Positions 18,360-28,397 of a stretch of DNA of 64,000 nt are shown here, one piece after another. The stretch's first letter is position 1. Each line of letters starts with the position of its first letter. The notes below the pieces were generated by a model. The model saw only the letters and a program-made list of their open reading frames with translations. It made no database searches and had not been told where the DNA came from. Source of the DNA: Folioceros fuciformis (lineage: Eukaryota > Anthocerotophyta > Anthocerotopsida > Anthocerotales); assembly GCA_049999805.1 (NCBI GenBank), contig JBNGIO010006373.1, positions 561,779 to 625,778 on the forward strand, given 5' to 3'. Both the position numbers and the translations under genes were made by a program.

Positions 18360-20083
18360 ATGGCCTGCTGTCATCAGCTGGTTTCCAGGTGCTCGCAGTC
18401 GGTTCCAGCCTCCTTCTCATCGTGCTTCATCAGAGGAGTCTGTGAGTCTGCAGAGAAGGTTGGAGATTCCAGCAGGCGACTCAGGTTGTGGTGCAGGTCA
18501 TTCTCTTCTTGGAAGGGACATACATGTGGGACGTTGTCAGCGGGGTGGCGAACAGATGGCATATCGGGGTTTAGTAGGTGTGAGATCTGGAGAGGGTGGA
18601 GAGTAGGTGTTGCGTCTGGATCCCTGCAGCGGCGGGGCATATCTGCATGTGACGTCGCCAATGCTCCAGTGGCCAACGATGCCACCTATGGGGGCAAGGA
18701 GGTTGTGCAAGTCACGGATGCCTTATACGAGTATATGTTGGCACACACTCGGGAGCCGGAGGTGAGTTTTCACCTCTGCACTCCTACGGCTGGTTCCACG
18801 GCCAAATTGTTCGAGAGTGAAGGGTTGCAACATACTTCATCGTTGACACCAGAGCTTGAGAGGTCAACTTGACTGTAGGTCCTTCAGGAACTGCGTGGGG
18901 AGACATCAACGTACGTTGGTTCGCACATGCAGGTAGGTTAGTCGAACTTGTTACTGTGATCCTGGGATCCTCTCTGTATGCGCTGGCTTACGCTGCCTTT
19001 CGTTTGAGTCAGGTGTCTCCAGAACAAGCCCAGCTGCTAGCTATGCTGGTTCAAATAATGGGTGCCCAGCGGTGCATTGAGGTCGGGGTGTTCACTGTAA
19101 GTTCTACTGTTTATTGTCTTCATATTGCTCTTGCATTTAGATTTCACACTATGTGATGCCCTGTTTGTAAACCATCTGTGGAATGGGTCACATATCATGC
19201 AGGGATATTCATCTCTGGCCGTTGCCTTGGCTCTTCCTGATTCAGGTCGGCTCGTGGCCTGCGAAAGATGTGAAATCCATCTGTTAGTGGCGCAGCGATA
19301 CTACGAAAGGGCTGGTGTTGCTCACAAGGTATGAGTGGAGCACACTTACTCTTGGGCTAAATGTGTTCTGCACAAGAACCTTTTCAAGATGAGTGATGTC
19401 CACTTCTGTGTGCAGGTGATTGTTAAGCGTGGTATTGCTCTTGAAACCTTGCAGCAACTGTTAGATGATGGAGAAGCTGCAAGGTATCACTGCATTCCAT
19501 GGCCATGTGGAGTAACTGTTCTGCAGACGATAGCTCACTTTCTTTGCTTTTGACATCCAGCTATGACTTCACCTTCATAGATGCTGACAAGCGAAACTAC
19601 CCTCAATACTACGAACTTCTACTTCGACTGGTATACCACTGGTGGCCAGAAACTGTTTCCGCTTATTGTTGACGTGCATCTGTTGCGGTTTATGTCTGTG
19701 ATGAGGTTTTAGCTTGCTCTTCCAGGTAAGACCAGGGGGCCTCATTGTGGTTGACAACGTACTGTGGCATGGAAAAGTGGCAAATCCACAGGTGAGTACG
19801 TACTGGCCCTATCTGCACTGCAATTTCTGTCTTCTGCCTTCAATACTGGCATCTACAGTGGTTCCCGATTCTGGTCCCAGGTGACCGACTTTAAAACTCA
19901 ATGCATACGTAACTTCAACCAACAGCTCATGTGCGATAGACGAGTGGCCATTAGTATGGTACGGGACGGCTTGGTGATTGACACTGCAGTTGCAAAAGTA
20001 TTGGCCTTGGGGTTGGTCCTTACTGTACTCTCGTCCCCCAGGTCCCAATTGGCGATGGCATGACCATCTGCAGAAAGCTCTAG
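18360..20083 (+). CDS. Class I SAM-dependent O-methyltransferase (CCoAOMT-like), probably organellar
   Basis: A cation-dependent, SAM-using O-methyltransferase of the caffeoyl-CoA OMT superfamily. Nine exons: 18360-18761, 18879-18932, 19013-19096, 19203-19328, 19416-19483, 19561-19630, 19726-19791, 19881-19958 and 20042-20083; 329 residues. The core reads MQVSPEQAQLLAMLVQIMGA, then the SAM-binding GVFTGYSSLAVALALP, the acidic VACE ribose-binding site, FIDADKRNYPQYY (metal ligands) and VVDNVLWHGKV, ending PIGDGMTICRK. The family core is about 230 residues; here an extra N-terminal stretch of about 100 residues begins MACCHQLVSRCSQSVPASFSS, which resembles a transit peptide. A further in-frame ATG at 18285 is possible. 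The residues after ACER are CEI rather than the usual acidic ones. The substrate cannot be told; it may belong to the organelle/bacterial-like branch rather than to lignin CCoAOMTs. Confidence 0.88.
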
Positions 20084-20831
20084 GAATTCAGAAGCTGCAC
20101 TTCCAGAAGCAGTGAGGTAGCCAACGCGCACAAGGTGACGTACATGGATTTAGAGTTTAAGGGGTTGAGCCGTGTGACAAGCAGATGTCACCAAGTTAGC
20201 TCCTAACTTCCCAGACGAGTCTACAGTGACGAGCGCTTTGAGTAGGCCTCGACCGTCCGGACTTCGAAACCTTTCCTCCCCTGAACTTGCACAGATTGCT
20301 CATGTCGGTAGGCAAGGAGTGAGCTGCATGCCCCATTTCTTTCACCTCTGTACACGCGTGGGGCCTACGTGTTGACAGTCCGAGCCTTCCTTTCTTGGGA
20401 TCAATTACCATCAGCGTGTATACCTTTCTATTTATGTACATGGCGGAACGCCGTAATTCGGCGTCCTATCTGTCGGCTTGACTACCGGCATCTGTTGTCT
20501 ATCCTACCAACGAAGCACGGTGAGAAGCTTCGGCTCATGTGGTAGGTTAGTCTCTTCCTATTCGAAGCGGGACCAGGGGGGCAGCTGGGGCTTCTAAAGA
20601 CCACCGAGAAAGAGTTGGACCGACCACCCAAACCCAAGCAAAGGCAGACTGCGAAATCTTCCAAATTGTGAACTATGTTTTTCCACAATACCCTGGGCTC
20701 TTCCATACGCTTCTCAGCATGGCGTGTTGAGGAGGGACTCTCAAACTTGAACGCGGAGCTAATGGATCTCTCTCCTTTCGCTGGGTAGATGACGAGTAGA
20801 GACCTGGAAGCAGGGGACGCGATTACCGATT
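20084..20831. other. Intergenic between converging methyltransferase and PPR gene
   Basis: Tail-to-tail spacer holding both 3' UTRs. No gene or repeat seen. Confidence 0.5.
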
Positions 20832-22640
20832 TCAGGCTCCCTTCGCTCTAGCAGAAAACTTGTAAACCAGTCCGTCCACGTCTGTCCACCAGCTCTGCCC
20901 CGGTTCCTTCCAAGCACCAATCCCTGTTCTTCTGTCCTGCATCTCCTGTGCATGCTCCCACATTTGGGCCCCGGTGTATATGTTTGACATCAACACATAT
21001 GCTGCGGCATCCTTCTCGTCCAGCTTCACTGCTTCTTCGAATGCATGGCGCCCCACCTCCACATTGCCCCACTTTTGACAAGCACTCAGGAGTGTATGCC
21101 AAACTGAAACATTAGGCACTACAGGCATTTTCCTTACCAAATCCAGTGATTCGTCCAGGCAGCCTGCCCGACCCAGGAGGTCCACCATACATGTGTAATG
21201 CTCCACCGTGGGCATGATCCCGTAGTCTCCCCTCATAGCCTCAAAATATTCTCGCCCCTTGTCCAAAAGACCCGTATGACTGCATACGGTTAAAATGCTA
21301 ACGAAAGTGATGCTGTCGGGCTGTAACCCATGCCGTCTCATCCTCTGGACCAAATCAAAGACTTTTTCGCTGTGCCCTTGACGGGTGTACCCCGCAATCA
21401 GTGCACTCCAAGTGACGACATCTCTTTCGGGCAATGCATCAAACACCTCCTGTGCTTCACCCATATTCCCTGACTTTGCGTACATATTTATCAAGCTGAT
21501 GGCCACAAGCACATGAAGTTGAAGGCCTCGGTCAATAATTTGTGCATGAAGCTGCCTCCCCATTTGCAGAGCTGCTACATTTGCACATGCCTGCAGGAGG
21601 CAAACATAAGTCACAGCATCCGGTACAACCTTGCCTTCCTCTTGCATCACATGGTACAAACGGATGGCTTCATGGCCCATCCCCTGCTGGGCATATCCTG
21701 CTATAATGACATTCCATGTCACCACATCTTTTTCACCAAGACCGTCGAACACTCGTTGAGCGTCTTCCAAGCTCCCACACTTCGCATACATGTCCACCAA
21801 GCAATTCCAGACGAACAAATGCGGCTCCACGCCTCTGGCCAACACATCAGCATGTACTTGCTGCCCAGTTTTCAAATCTGTTCCCCTTGCACAAGCCTGA
21901 AGGGATGCTACAAACACATGGCCATCCGGCTTCACGCTTGAGGTGCGCATCTGATGATAAAGTCTTATCGCCTGCTTATCTTGTCCTTGTCTAACATGCG
22001 CAGATATTATGGAAGACCACATGAAAGCATCCGGTTTGTCCACCATACTGAAAACTGATGTAGCTTCTGTCAATCTGCCATGAAAAACATACATCCGTAG
22101 AATATGGTTGCACAGGAACGTATCCGACTTGTAACCCTTTTTCACGGTGAGAGCATGGACACGGCGACCCAGAGGCAGATCCTTACAAGCTACACATTTC
22201 TTTATGAGCGTATAGAGGATAGATTTCGAAATAGGACAGTCTGTATGCACCAGAACTTCCAAAGCCTCCACGGCCTCAGTCAGGAGCTGCCCCTCCTCAC
22301 ATGGCTTGTTCACGCCTTTTCCGTTTCCTGCAGGCCTGAGACCATCCTGCATGCTCCGGCCAACCTCAATATCCAGAGCAGCCAGCTGTGTATCCACCCA
22401 AGCTGGCTTGTATGGACTGTCCAGCCACAGTACGTCCTGAGACTCCCTATGCCGGAAATCGGGAGACCGGAAGCTTCTCTTGCATTGCCTGTTGTCCAAC
22501 CAAACAAAGGGCTCCAGAAAAAATTGTAGCCACAACAGCTCCTGGCGACGACCCTCGCTGAAAGATCCGCCCCTGGTACTGAATCTAGCGGCTTCGCTAT
22601 TTCCAGATACTGCAATGGCTGCTACCCTCCAGGCAGCCAT
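20832..22640 (-). CDS. PLS-class PPR protein, E subclass (array copy 1, short form)
   Basis: An intronless PPR protein of about 602 residues, first of six in the array. The start at 22640 (MAAWRVAAIAVSGNSEAARFST) is preferred over 22661 because copies 2, 5 and 6 begin with a similar MxVW/MAVL; the N-terminus looks like an organelle transit peptide. After a conserved N-block (EAVEALEVLVHTDCPISKS, GRRVHALTVKKGYKSDTFLC) come P, L and S motifs such as VVTWNVIIAGYAQQGMGHEA and DMYAKCGSLEDAQRVFDGL. There are three MY-x-x-x-G-type S motifs, the lowest number in the array. It ends in an E1/E2 region (NVSVWHTLLSACQKWGNVEVG, GQSWWTDVDGLVYKF) with no DYW domain. Such proteins bind single-stranded organelle RNA; E-type members usually help C-to-U editing with a separate deaminase. 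The target is unknown. Confidence 0.92.
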   Translation of the reverse strand: MAAWRVAAIAVSGNSEAARFSTRGGSFSEGRRQELLWLQFFLEPFVWLDNRQCKRSFRSPDFRHRESQDVLWLDSPYKPAWVDTQLAALDIEVGRSMQDGLRPAGNGKGVNKPCEEGQLLTEAVEALEVLVHTDCPISKSILYTLIKKCVACKDLPLGRRVHALTVKKGYKSDTFLCNHILRMYVFHGRLTEATSVFSMVDKPDAFMWSSIISAHVRQGQDKQAIRLYHQMRTSSVKPDGHVFVASLQACARGTDLKTGQQVHADVLARGVEPHLFVWNCLVDMYAKCGSLEDAQRVFDGLGEKDVVTWNVIIAGYAQQGMGHEAIRLYHVMQEEGKVVPDAVTYVCLLQACANVAALQMGRQLHAQIIDRGLQLHVLVAISLINMYAKSGNMGEAQEVFDALPERDVVTWSALIAGYTRQGHSEKVFDLVQRMRRHGLQPDSITFVSILTVCSHTGLLDKGREYFEAMRGDYGIMPTVEHYTCMVDLLGRAGCLDESLDLVRKMPVVPNVSVWHTLLSACQKWGNVEVGRHAFEEAVKLDEKDAAAYVLMSNIYTGAQMWEHAQEMQDRRTGIGAWKEPGQSWWTDVDGLVYKFSARAKGA

Positions 22641-23064
22641 GGGTCGCAGAAGCGCTGGCATCGACTGAAATTGTATTTGGACCTATGCCAAGGGTTATTA
22701 CCGAGAACTGCAATTCGCCAACGCTTGATGGTATGAGTTTCCGCAGGAACCCGCCCCGGCCCATGAGGGGATCGTCGCCATCCAGATTGTGACATGCAGA
22801 GCACTTCACCGTCAATCACGAGGGATTGTAATGTGATCATCTCGCATCAGCCTGTCTCGCACTTTCGGCAACCAGCACTTGAAACGACTGCTAAATGCAC
22901 GCAAGATGTCTTGAGGACAAAGCAGGGAGCCAGCTGACCGGAACTTTCCGTCCTTGAGTTTTTGCATCCAGCAAATCACGGGACTTGACAGAACGACAGT
23001 TAACGGATCCCTCAAGAATTTTCAGTGAGCTTGCATACATCCGTGATGATCCAGCTTCTCGAAG

Positions 23065-24909
23065 TCAGATATTTCCTTGCCGGTCACGAATCCCTGACTG
23101 CAATATGTTCCTCTTCCCCATTGTGGAAGGCAGCCGTTTGAGCCTTGATTCATTTCCGACATGCTTCAGCTCCCGAACCGAGAAGGTATGCACTAGTCCA
23201 TCCAGGTCTGTCCACCAGCTCTGCCCCGGCTGCTTCCATGCACCGATTCCTACTCTCCTCTCCTGCATTTCCAGTGCCTGCTCCCACATCTGGGCACCAG
23301 CGTATATGTTTGACATCATCACGTATGCGGCGGCATCCTTTTGATCCAGCTTCACTGCTTCGTTGAAAGCATGACGTCCCACCTCCACGTTGTTCCACTT
23401 TTGACAGGAACCCAAGAGAGTGCTCCATACTGCAGCATCAGGCGAAACAGGCATTGTCCTCACCAAATCCAGTGCATCATCTAGTAGGCCTGCACGACCC
23501 AAGACATCCACCATGCATGTGTAGTGGTCAACGGAGGGAGCGATCCTATAGCGTCCTCTCATCAACTCGAAGTACTCTCGCCCCTCCCCCACTAGACCCG
23601 TGTGACTGCAAACTGTTAGGACACTAAGGAAAGTGACGCTGTCTGGCAGTTTGCCATCCTCTATCATTCTCTGAACCAAGCCAAAAACCTGTTCACTGTG
23701 TCCTTGACAGGTGTATCCGGCAATCAGGGCATTCCAGGTAACAAGGTCTCTCTCAGGAAGCGCATCGAACACTAGCTGTGCATCAACCATGCTTCCTGAC
23801 TTTGTATACATGTTTATTAAACTGCTGGCCACAAAAACGTCAGCTAAAAGCCCCTGTTCTTTGATCTGTCCATGAAGCTGCCTTCCCAGATGCAAAGCTG
23901 CTACATTTGCACATGCCTGCAGGAGGCAAGCAAATGTGACAGCATCAGGCGCAGCCATGCCTTCTTCTTGCATAGCATTGTACAGGCGAAGGGCTGAGTG
24001 ACCCATGCCTTGCTGGGTATATCCTGCTATCATGGCATTCCATGTCACCACATCCTTCTCACCAAGTCCGTCGAACACGGTTCGGGCCTCGTCCAAGCTC
24101 CCACACTTTGCGTACATGTCCACCAGACAATTCCAAACAAACAAATGAGGCTCAACGCCATTACCCAACACATCAGCATGAACCTGCTGCCCAGTCTTCA
24201 AATCTGCTCCCCTTGCGCATGCCTGAAGGGCTGCCACATAAACATGGCCGTCTGCCTTCACGTTCGACTTGCGCATTTGATGGTACAGTTGTATTGCCTG
24301 CTTATCATGCCCCAGTTTAACAAGCGCAGACATTATGGCGGACCAGGTGTGGGCATCTGGCTTAGCAACCAAGTTGAACACAGTCCTAGCTTCTTGCAAC
24401 CTGCCATAAGAAGCATACATTCTCAAGAAGTGGTTGCACAAGAACGTATCCGACTCATATCCCCTCTTCACACTCAGAGCATGAACAATACGACCCATGG
24501 TCAGATCCTTCTTACGCACACATTCTTTCAGGACCGTCCAGAAGAGAGCTGTGCTGATATGACAATCTGTCTGCACAAGAACTTGCAAAGCCTCAATGGC
24601 CTCAGGTAGGTGCCCTTTCTCACATAGTTTGCTCACCATTTCAGGCGTTACGCCCCTTTCGTTTCCTTCAGGCCAGCCAGGGCCACTATCATCAGTCACT
24701 CTGCAATGAGACGTAAGGGACGCACGATTCGTCGGCATATCCACAACAGCCAGCTGCGCATCCACGCAAGCTGGCATGCAGAACTTGCCAACCCAGCGGA
24801 CATGAACTCTTCCTGGAATTTCTGCTAACCGACCAACTGGATGGGTCGGCAAAGCTTGCCCCCACCATGGATCCTGTTGCCCTGTGTGTCCAAGGCTCCA
24901 AACACCCAT
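23065..24909 (-). CDS. PLS-class PPR protein, E subclass (array copy 2, short form)
   Basis: Intronless, about 614 residues from the conserved start MGVWSLGHTG at 24909 (the frame is open upstream, with an ATG at 24942). It has the shared N-block (EAIEALQVLVQTDCHIST, VHALSVKRGYESDTFLC), three S-type repeats (RMYASYGRLQE, DMYAKCGSLDE, NMYTKSGSMVD) and intervening P/L motifs, then the E region (AVWSTLLGSCQKWNNVEVG, GQSWWTDLDGLVHTFSV). Unlike copy 1 it continues about 30 residues past the GLVHTF motif into a basic tail, with no DYW signature. By size and motif number it is closest to copy 1; both look like the basal, unexpanded form of the family. Likely an organelle RNA-binding or editing factor. 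Confidence 0.92.
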   Translation of the reverse strand: MGVWSLGHTGQQDPWWGQALPTHPVGRLAEIPGRVHVRWVGKFCMPACVDAQLAVVDMPTNRASLTSHCRVTDDSGPGWPEGNERGVTPEMVSKLCEKGHLPEAIEALQVLVQTDCHISTALFWTVLKECVRKKDLTMGRIVHALSVKRGYESDTFLCNHFLRMYASYGRLQEARTVFNLVAKPDAHTWSAIMSALVKLGHDKQAIQLYHQMRKSNVKADGHVYVAALQACARGADLKTGQQVHADVLGNGVEPHLFVWNCLVDMYAKCGSLDEARTVFDGLGEKDVVTWNAMIAGYTQQGMGHSALRLYNAMQEEGMAAPDAVTFACLLQACANVAALHLGRQLHGQIKEQGLLADVFVASSLINMYTKSGSMVDAQLVFDALPERDLVTWNALIAGYTCQGHSEQVFGLVQRMIEDGKLPDSVTFLSVLTVCSHTGLVGEGREYFELMRGRYRIAPSVDHYTCMVDVLGRAGLLDDALDLVRTMPVSPDAAVWSTLLGSCQKWNNVEVGRHAFNEAVKLDQKDAAAYVMMSNIYAGAQMWEQALEMQERRVGIGAWKQPGQSWWTDLDGLVHTFSVRELKHVGNESRLKRLPSTMGKRNILQSGIRDRQGNI

Positions 24910-25256
24910 GGCTGGGAGCAGAGGTGGCGCGCAGAGAAACATGGAATGCAACAGCCGATCGGTCGATGGGCACAGGTCATTTCATGATCGCAGCAGGCGT
25001 CGCCGTATACTTTAGGCGCCGGATTCTTACGTATCACTTCGCCGGTATTCTGAACTCCAAAATCGATCTCTCCAGTGTCGAATTCAGGCTACGAGGTTCT
25101 ACTCAACTAGCATCTACGCAAGTGATCGTTGATGTGTAGATTGCGGCAAAGAAACAAACCGTAAATTCAGATCTCGAATAAATCGGTCAGAACGTTCACA
25201 TCGGTCGCAATTCGCTGGCTCGCTTCTGTGCTCACTGATGCCTTTCCGCTATGAGA

Positions 25257-28019
25257 TCAGTATGCCGCTGATGAGGCCAGATGGGCATGTTTAATCAAAT
25301 CTTCAGATGCATCGCTCTCCAAATGCTTCTTATCCCAAACAGAAAAAGTATGCACCAGTCCGTCCATATCTGTCCACCAGCTTTTGCCTGGCTCCTTCAA
25401 TGCACCGACCCCTAGTCTCCTCGCTTGTATGTCCTGTGCCTGCTCCCACATTTGGGAGCCGATGTATATGTTCGCCATTAGCACATACGCTGCGGAATCT
25501 TTCCTGTCCAGCTTCACTGCTTCATCGAAAGCATACCGTCCAATCTCGGTATTGCTCCATTTTTGACAAGCACCCAATAGAGTGCTCCATACCGCAGTAT
25601 CAGGTCGAACAGGCATTGCCCTTATCAAAGCTAATGATTTGTCTAGTTGTCCTGCACGGCCCAGGAGATCCACCATGCACGTATAGTGCTTCACTGTGGG
25701 GTGGATCCCATACCGCCTGCTCATAGCCTCGAAGTACTCTCGCCCCTTGGTAACCAGACCCGTATGACTGCATACTGTTAGTACACTGACGAATGCAAAA
25801 CTGTCCGGCAGTTTGCCATCCTCTTCCATTCTGTGGAACAAGTCGAAGACCATTTTGCTGTTCCCCTGACGGCTGTATCCTGCCATGAGTGCATTCCAGG
25901 CAACGACATCTTTTTCAGGCAATGTCTCGAACACCTGTTCTGCATCAGCCATGCTACTGCACTTTCCGTACATGTTAATCAAACTGCCGGCTACAATAAC
26001 ATCAGCTTGAAGGCCTTCGTCTTTGATCAGTTCATGGAGCTGCCGTCCCAGAGGCAAAGCTGCTACATTTGCACATGCCTGAAGCAGACAGACAAATGTC
26101 CAAGAATCTGGTGCAACCAAGCCTTCTTCTTGCATAGCCCTGTAAAGATAAAGGGCTTCCAACCCCATTCCCTTCTGAGAATATCCTGCTATCATGGCAT
26201 TCCATGTGACCACATCTTTCTCAGTAAGTCTGAGAAACACGTCGTGCGCACACTCTAGGCTGCCACACTTGGCATACATGTTTACCAAACCGTTGGCTAC
26301 AAATACATCCACTTCCAGTCCTTGTTCTCTGATTTGTGCATGAAGCTGCTTTCCCTGTTCCAAAGCTGGGCCACCGACACTTGCACAAGCCTGAAGTAAG
26401 CCAAGAAACATCACAGAGTTGGGTACAACTGCCTCTGGCATGGAACTGTAAAGACCAAGGGCTTCCTGGCCCATCCCCTGCTGGGAATATGCTGCAATCA
26501 TGGTACTCCATGTTACCACATTCTTGTGATCAAGACGGTTGAACACATTGCGAGCGTCCTCTAGCTTGCCACACTTCGCATACATGTTAACCAAACTGCT
26601 GGCCACAATAACATCGGCTAGATGTCCTCTTTCTCTGATTTCCGCGTGAAGCTGCTTCCCTTCCTCCAAAGCCAGAGCGCCTACACTTGCACACGCCTGC
26701 AGGAGGCATGCAAACGTCACAGAGTCAGGTGCAGCTATGCCTTCTTCTTGCATGCAGCTGTAAAGGCGAAGGGATTCCTGGCCCATGTCATGCTGGGAAT
26801 ACCCCGCTATCAGAGTAGTCCATGTCACCACATTCTTGTCTACAAGCCCATCAAACACTCTTCGGGCATCTTCCAAGCTGCCACATTTTGCATACATGTT
26901 TACCAAGCTATTCCCTACGAACACATCAGCTCCATGTCCTTGTTCTCTAATTTGCCCATGAAGATCCTTCCCCCTCTCCAAAGCCGGGCTACCCAGACTG
27001 GCGCAGGCCTGCAAGAGGGACACGAATGTCACAGAACTGGGTGCGACCATGCCTTCATTTCGCATAACCGTGTATAGACGAAGAGCTTCCTGCCCCCTCC
27101 CCTGTTGGGAATATCCCGCTATCATGGCACTCCAGGTCACGACATTCTTTTCACTAAGTCCGTCAAAGACCCTTTGAGCATCTTCCAGGCTCCCACATTT
27201 GGCATACATGTCGACTACGCAATTCCAAACAAATAGATTTGGCTCAACTCCACTACCCAGCATGTCTGCATGTACCTGCTGCCCACATTTCAAGAGTCCC
27301 ATCCTTGCACAAGCACTGAGGGCCGCCACAAACACATGCCCATCTGGCTTCACACCTGATCTGCGCATCTCATGATACAGTTGTATGGCTTGATTGTCCT
27401 TCCCGTGCTTAACCTGAGCAGAAATTATGGCCGACCATGTGAAGGCATCTGGCTTTGAGACCATACTGAACACATCCATGGCTTCTTGCAACCGGCCATG
27501 AGAAGCATACATTCGCAGGAAATGGTTGCACAAGAACGTGTCCGATTCGTAACCTCTCTTCACTGTTAGCGCATGAATGCGCCGACCCAGATGCAAATTC
27601 TTCCTCCTCACACATTCTTTCAGAACCGCGTAGAAAAGGGATGTGGAAAGACAATTGTCCGAGTGCACCAGAACTCCCAGAGCCTCAATGGCGTCTGTGA
27701 GCTGCCCTCGGTCACACAGCTCGATGACTGTTTCAGCCTGGACCTCCATTCCATATCCTGCAGACCAGGGAGGGCCAACATCAGCCGGCACTGTCCATTT
27801 CGATGTAGCAAGATGACAATCCCCTTGGATGTCCATAACGGCATCCACCCACGATGAGTCGCTGCAAGTCACGCCTCCAGGCAGACATCCTGTTCGACGG
27901 GACAGCGTCCTTCGTCCAATATTGCTGCACCTGGCGCCTGTGTCGTTTGCCAGAGATGGAGTCAGATGAGCGGGAGATTCTCCACTACAACGGAAAAACC
28001 CGACCCTCGACACAATCAT
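25257..28019 (-). CDS. PLS-class PPR protein, E subclass (array copy 3, expanded)
   Basis: Intronless, 920 residues, ATG at 28019. It shares N- and C-terminal blocks with the other copies but has six S-type repeats instead of three. The three extra P-L-S modules (about 100 residues each) are very alike (e.g. NMYAKCGSLEDARRVFDGL, VVTWTTLIAGYSQHDMGQE, LLQACASVGALALEEGKQLH). This points to insertion of whole modules between a constant front (GRRIHALTVKRGYESDTFLC) and a constant back (NMYGKCSSMADAEQVFETL, then the E region to GKSWWTDMDGLVHTFSVWDKKH). The C-terminal tail is about 20 residues beyond the E2 motif, without DYW. The N-terminus (MIVSRVGFFRCSGESPAHLT) could be an organelle presequence but does not match the MAVW-type starts of its neighbours. 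Confidence 0.92.
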   Translation of the reverse strand: MIVSRVGFFRCSGESPAHLTPSLANDTGARCSNIGRRTLSRRTGCLPGGVTCSDSSWVDAVMDIQGDCHLATSKWTVPADVGPPWSAGYGMEVQAETVIELCDRGQLTDAIEALGVLVHSDNCLSTSLFYAVLKECVRRKNLHLGRRIHALTVKRGYESDTFLCNHFLRMYASHGRLQEAMDVFSMVSKPDAFTWSAIISAQVKHGKDNQAIQLYHEMRRSGVKPDGHVFVAALSACARMGLLKCGQQVHADMLGSGVEPNLFVWNCVVDMYAKCGSLEDAQRVFDGLSEKNVVTWSAMIAGYSQQGRGQEALRLYTVMRNEGMVAPSSVTFVSLLQACASLGSPALERGKDLHGQIREQGHGADVFVGNSLVNMYAKCGSLEDARRVFDGLVDKNVVTWTTLIAGYSQHDMGQESLRLYSCMQEEGIAAPDSVTFACLLQACASVGALALEEGKQLHAEIRERGHLADVIVASSLVNMYAKCGKLEDARNVFNRLDHKNVVTWSTMIAAYSQQGMGQEALGLYSSMPEAVVPNSVMFLGLLQACASVGGPALEQGKQLHAQIREQGLEVDVFVANGLVNMYAKCGSLECAHDVFLRLTEKDVVTWNAMIAGYSQKGMGLEALYLYRAMQEEGLVAPDSWTFVCLLQACANVAALPLGRQLHELIKDEGLQADVIVAGSLINMYGKCSSMADAEQVFETLPEKDVVAWNALMAGYSRQGNSKMVFDLFHRMEEDGKLPDSFAFVSVLTVCSHTGLVTKGREYFEAMSRRYGIHPTVKHYTCMVDLLGRAGQLDKSLALIRAMPVRPDTAVWSTLLGACQKWSNTEIGRYAFDEAVKLDRKDSAAYVLMANIYIGSQMWEQAQDIQARRLGVGALKEPGKSWWTDMDGLVHTFSVWDKKHLESDASEDLIKHAHLASSAAY

Positions 28020-28397
28020 GGCTCACACAGTCATCGCCGCCGCAGCTTCCTCAGGAATGCGACTGTCCGAGTATTTAACACATTTTTGGTTCAAGGTTCC
28101 CTGGGCTCTTTGTTGCACAGAGTTTGAGCGTGGTCAGGATGTCGCGTGATCTCTGCCTCACAGCACGAGGGCCGCGGCATGGCTTACCTCCCGAGGCCTG
28201 GTTTGGAGCAGCAGATACTTGGACCGTTCTTGCGTTCTTTGTCCACATGCAAGATCTGATCAGAGCCAAGTGTTAGGAAGATTCACAGGACGTCTAGCAA
28301 GTCCTGCTAACCTTGTCATCACATTGGTCCGCACTCCGTTGGTCGGTTTCCGGATGTCCATGTTTCATCATCCTTTCCTGACGGCTCTTTCAGCCTT

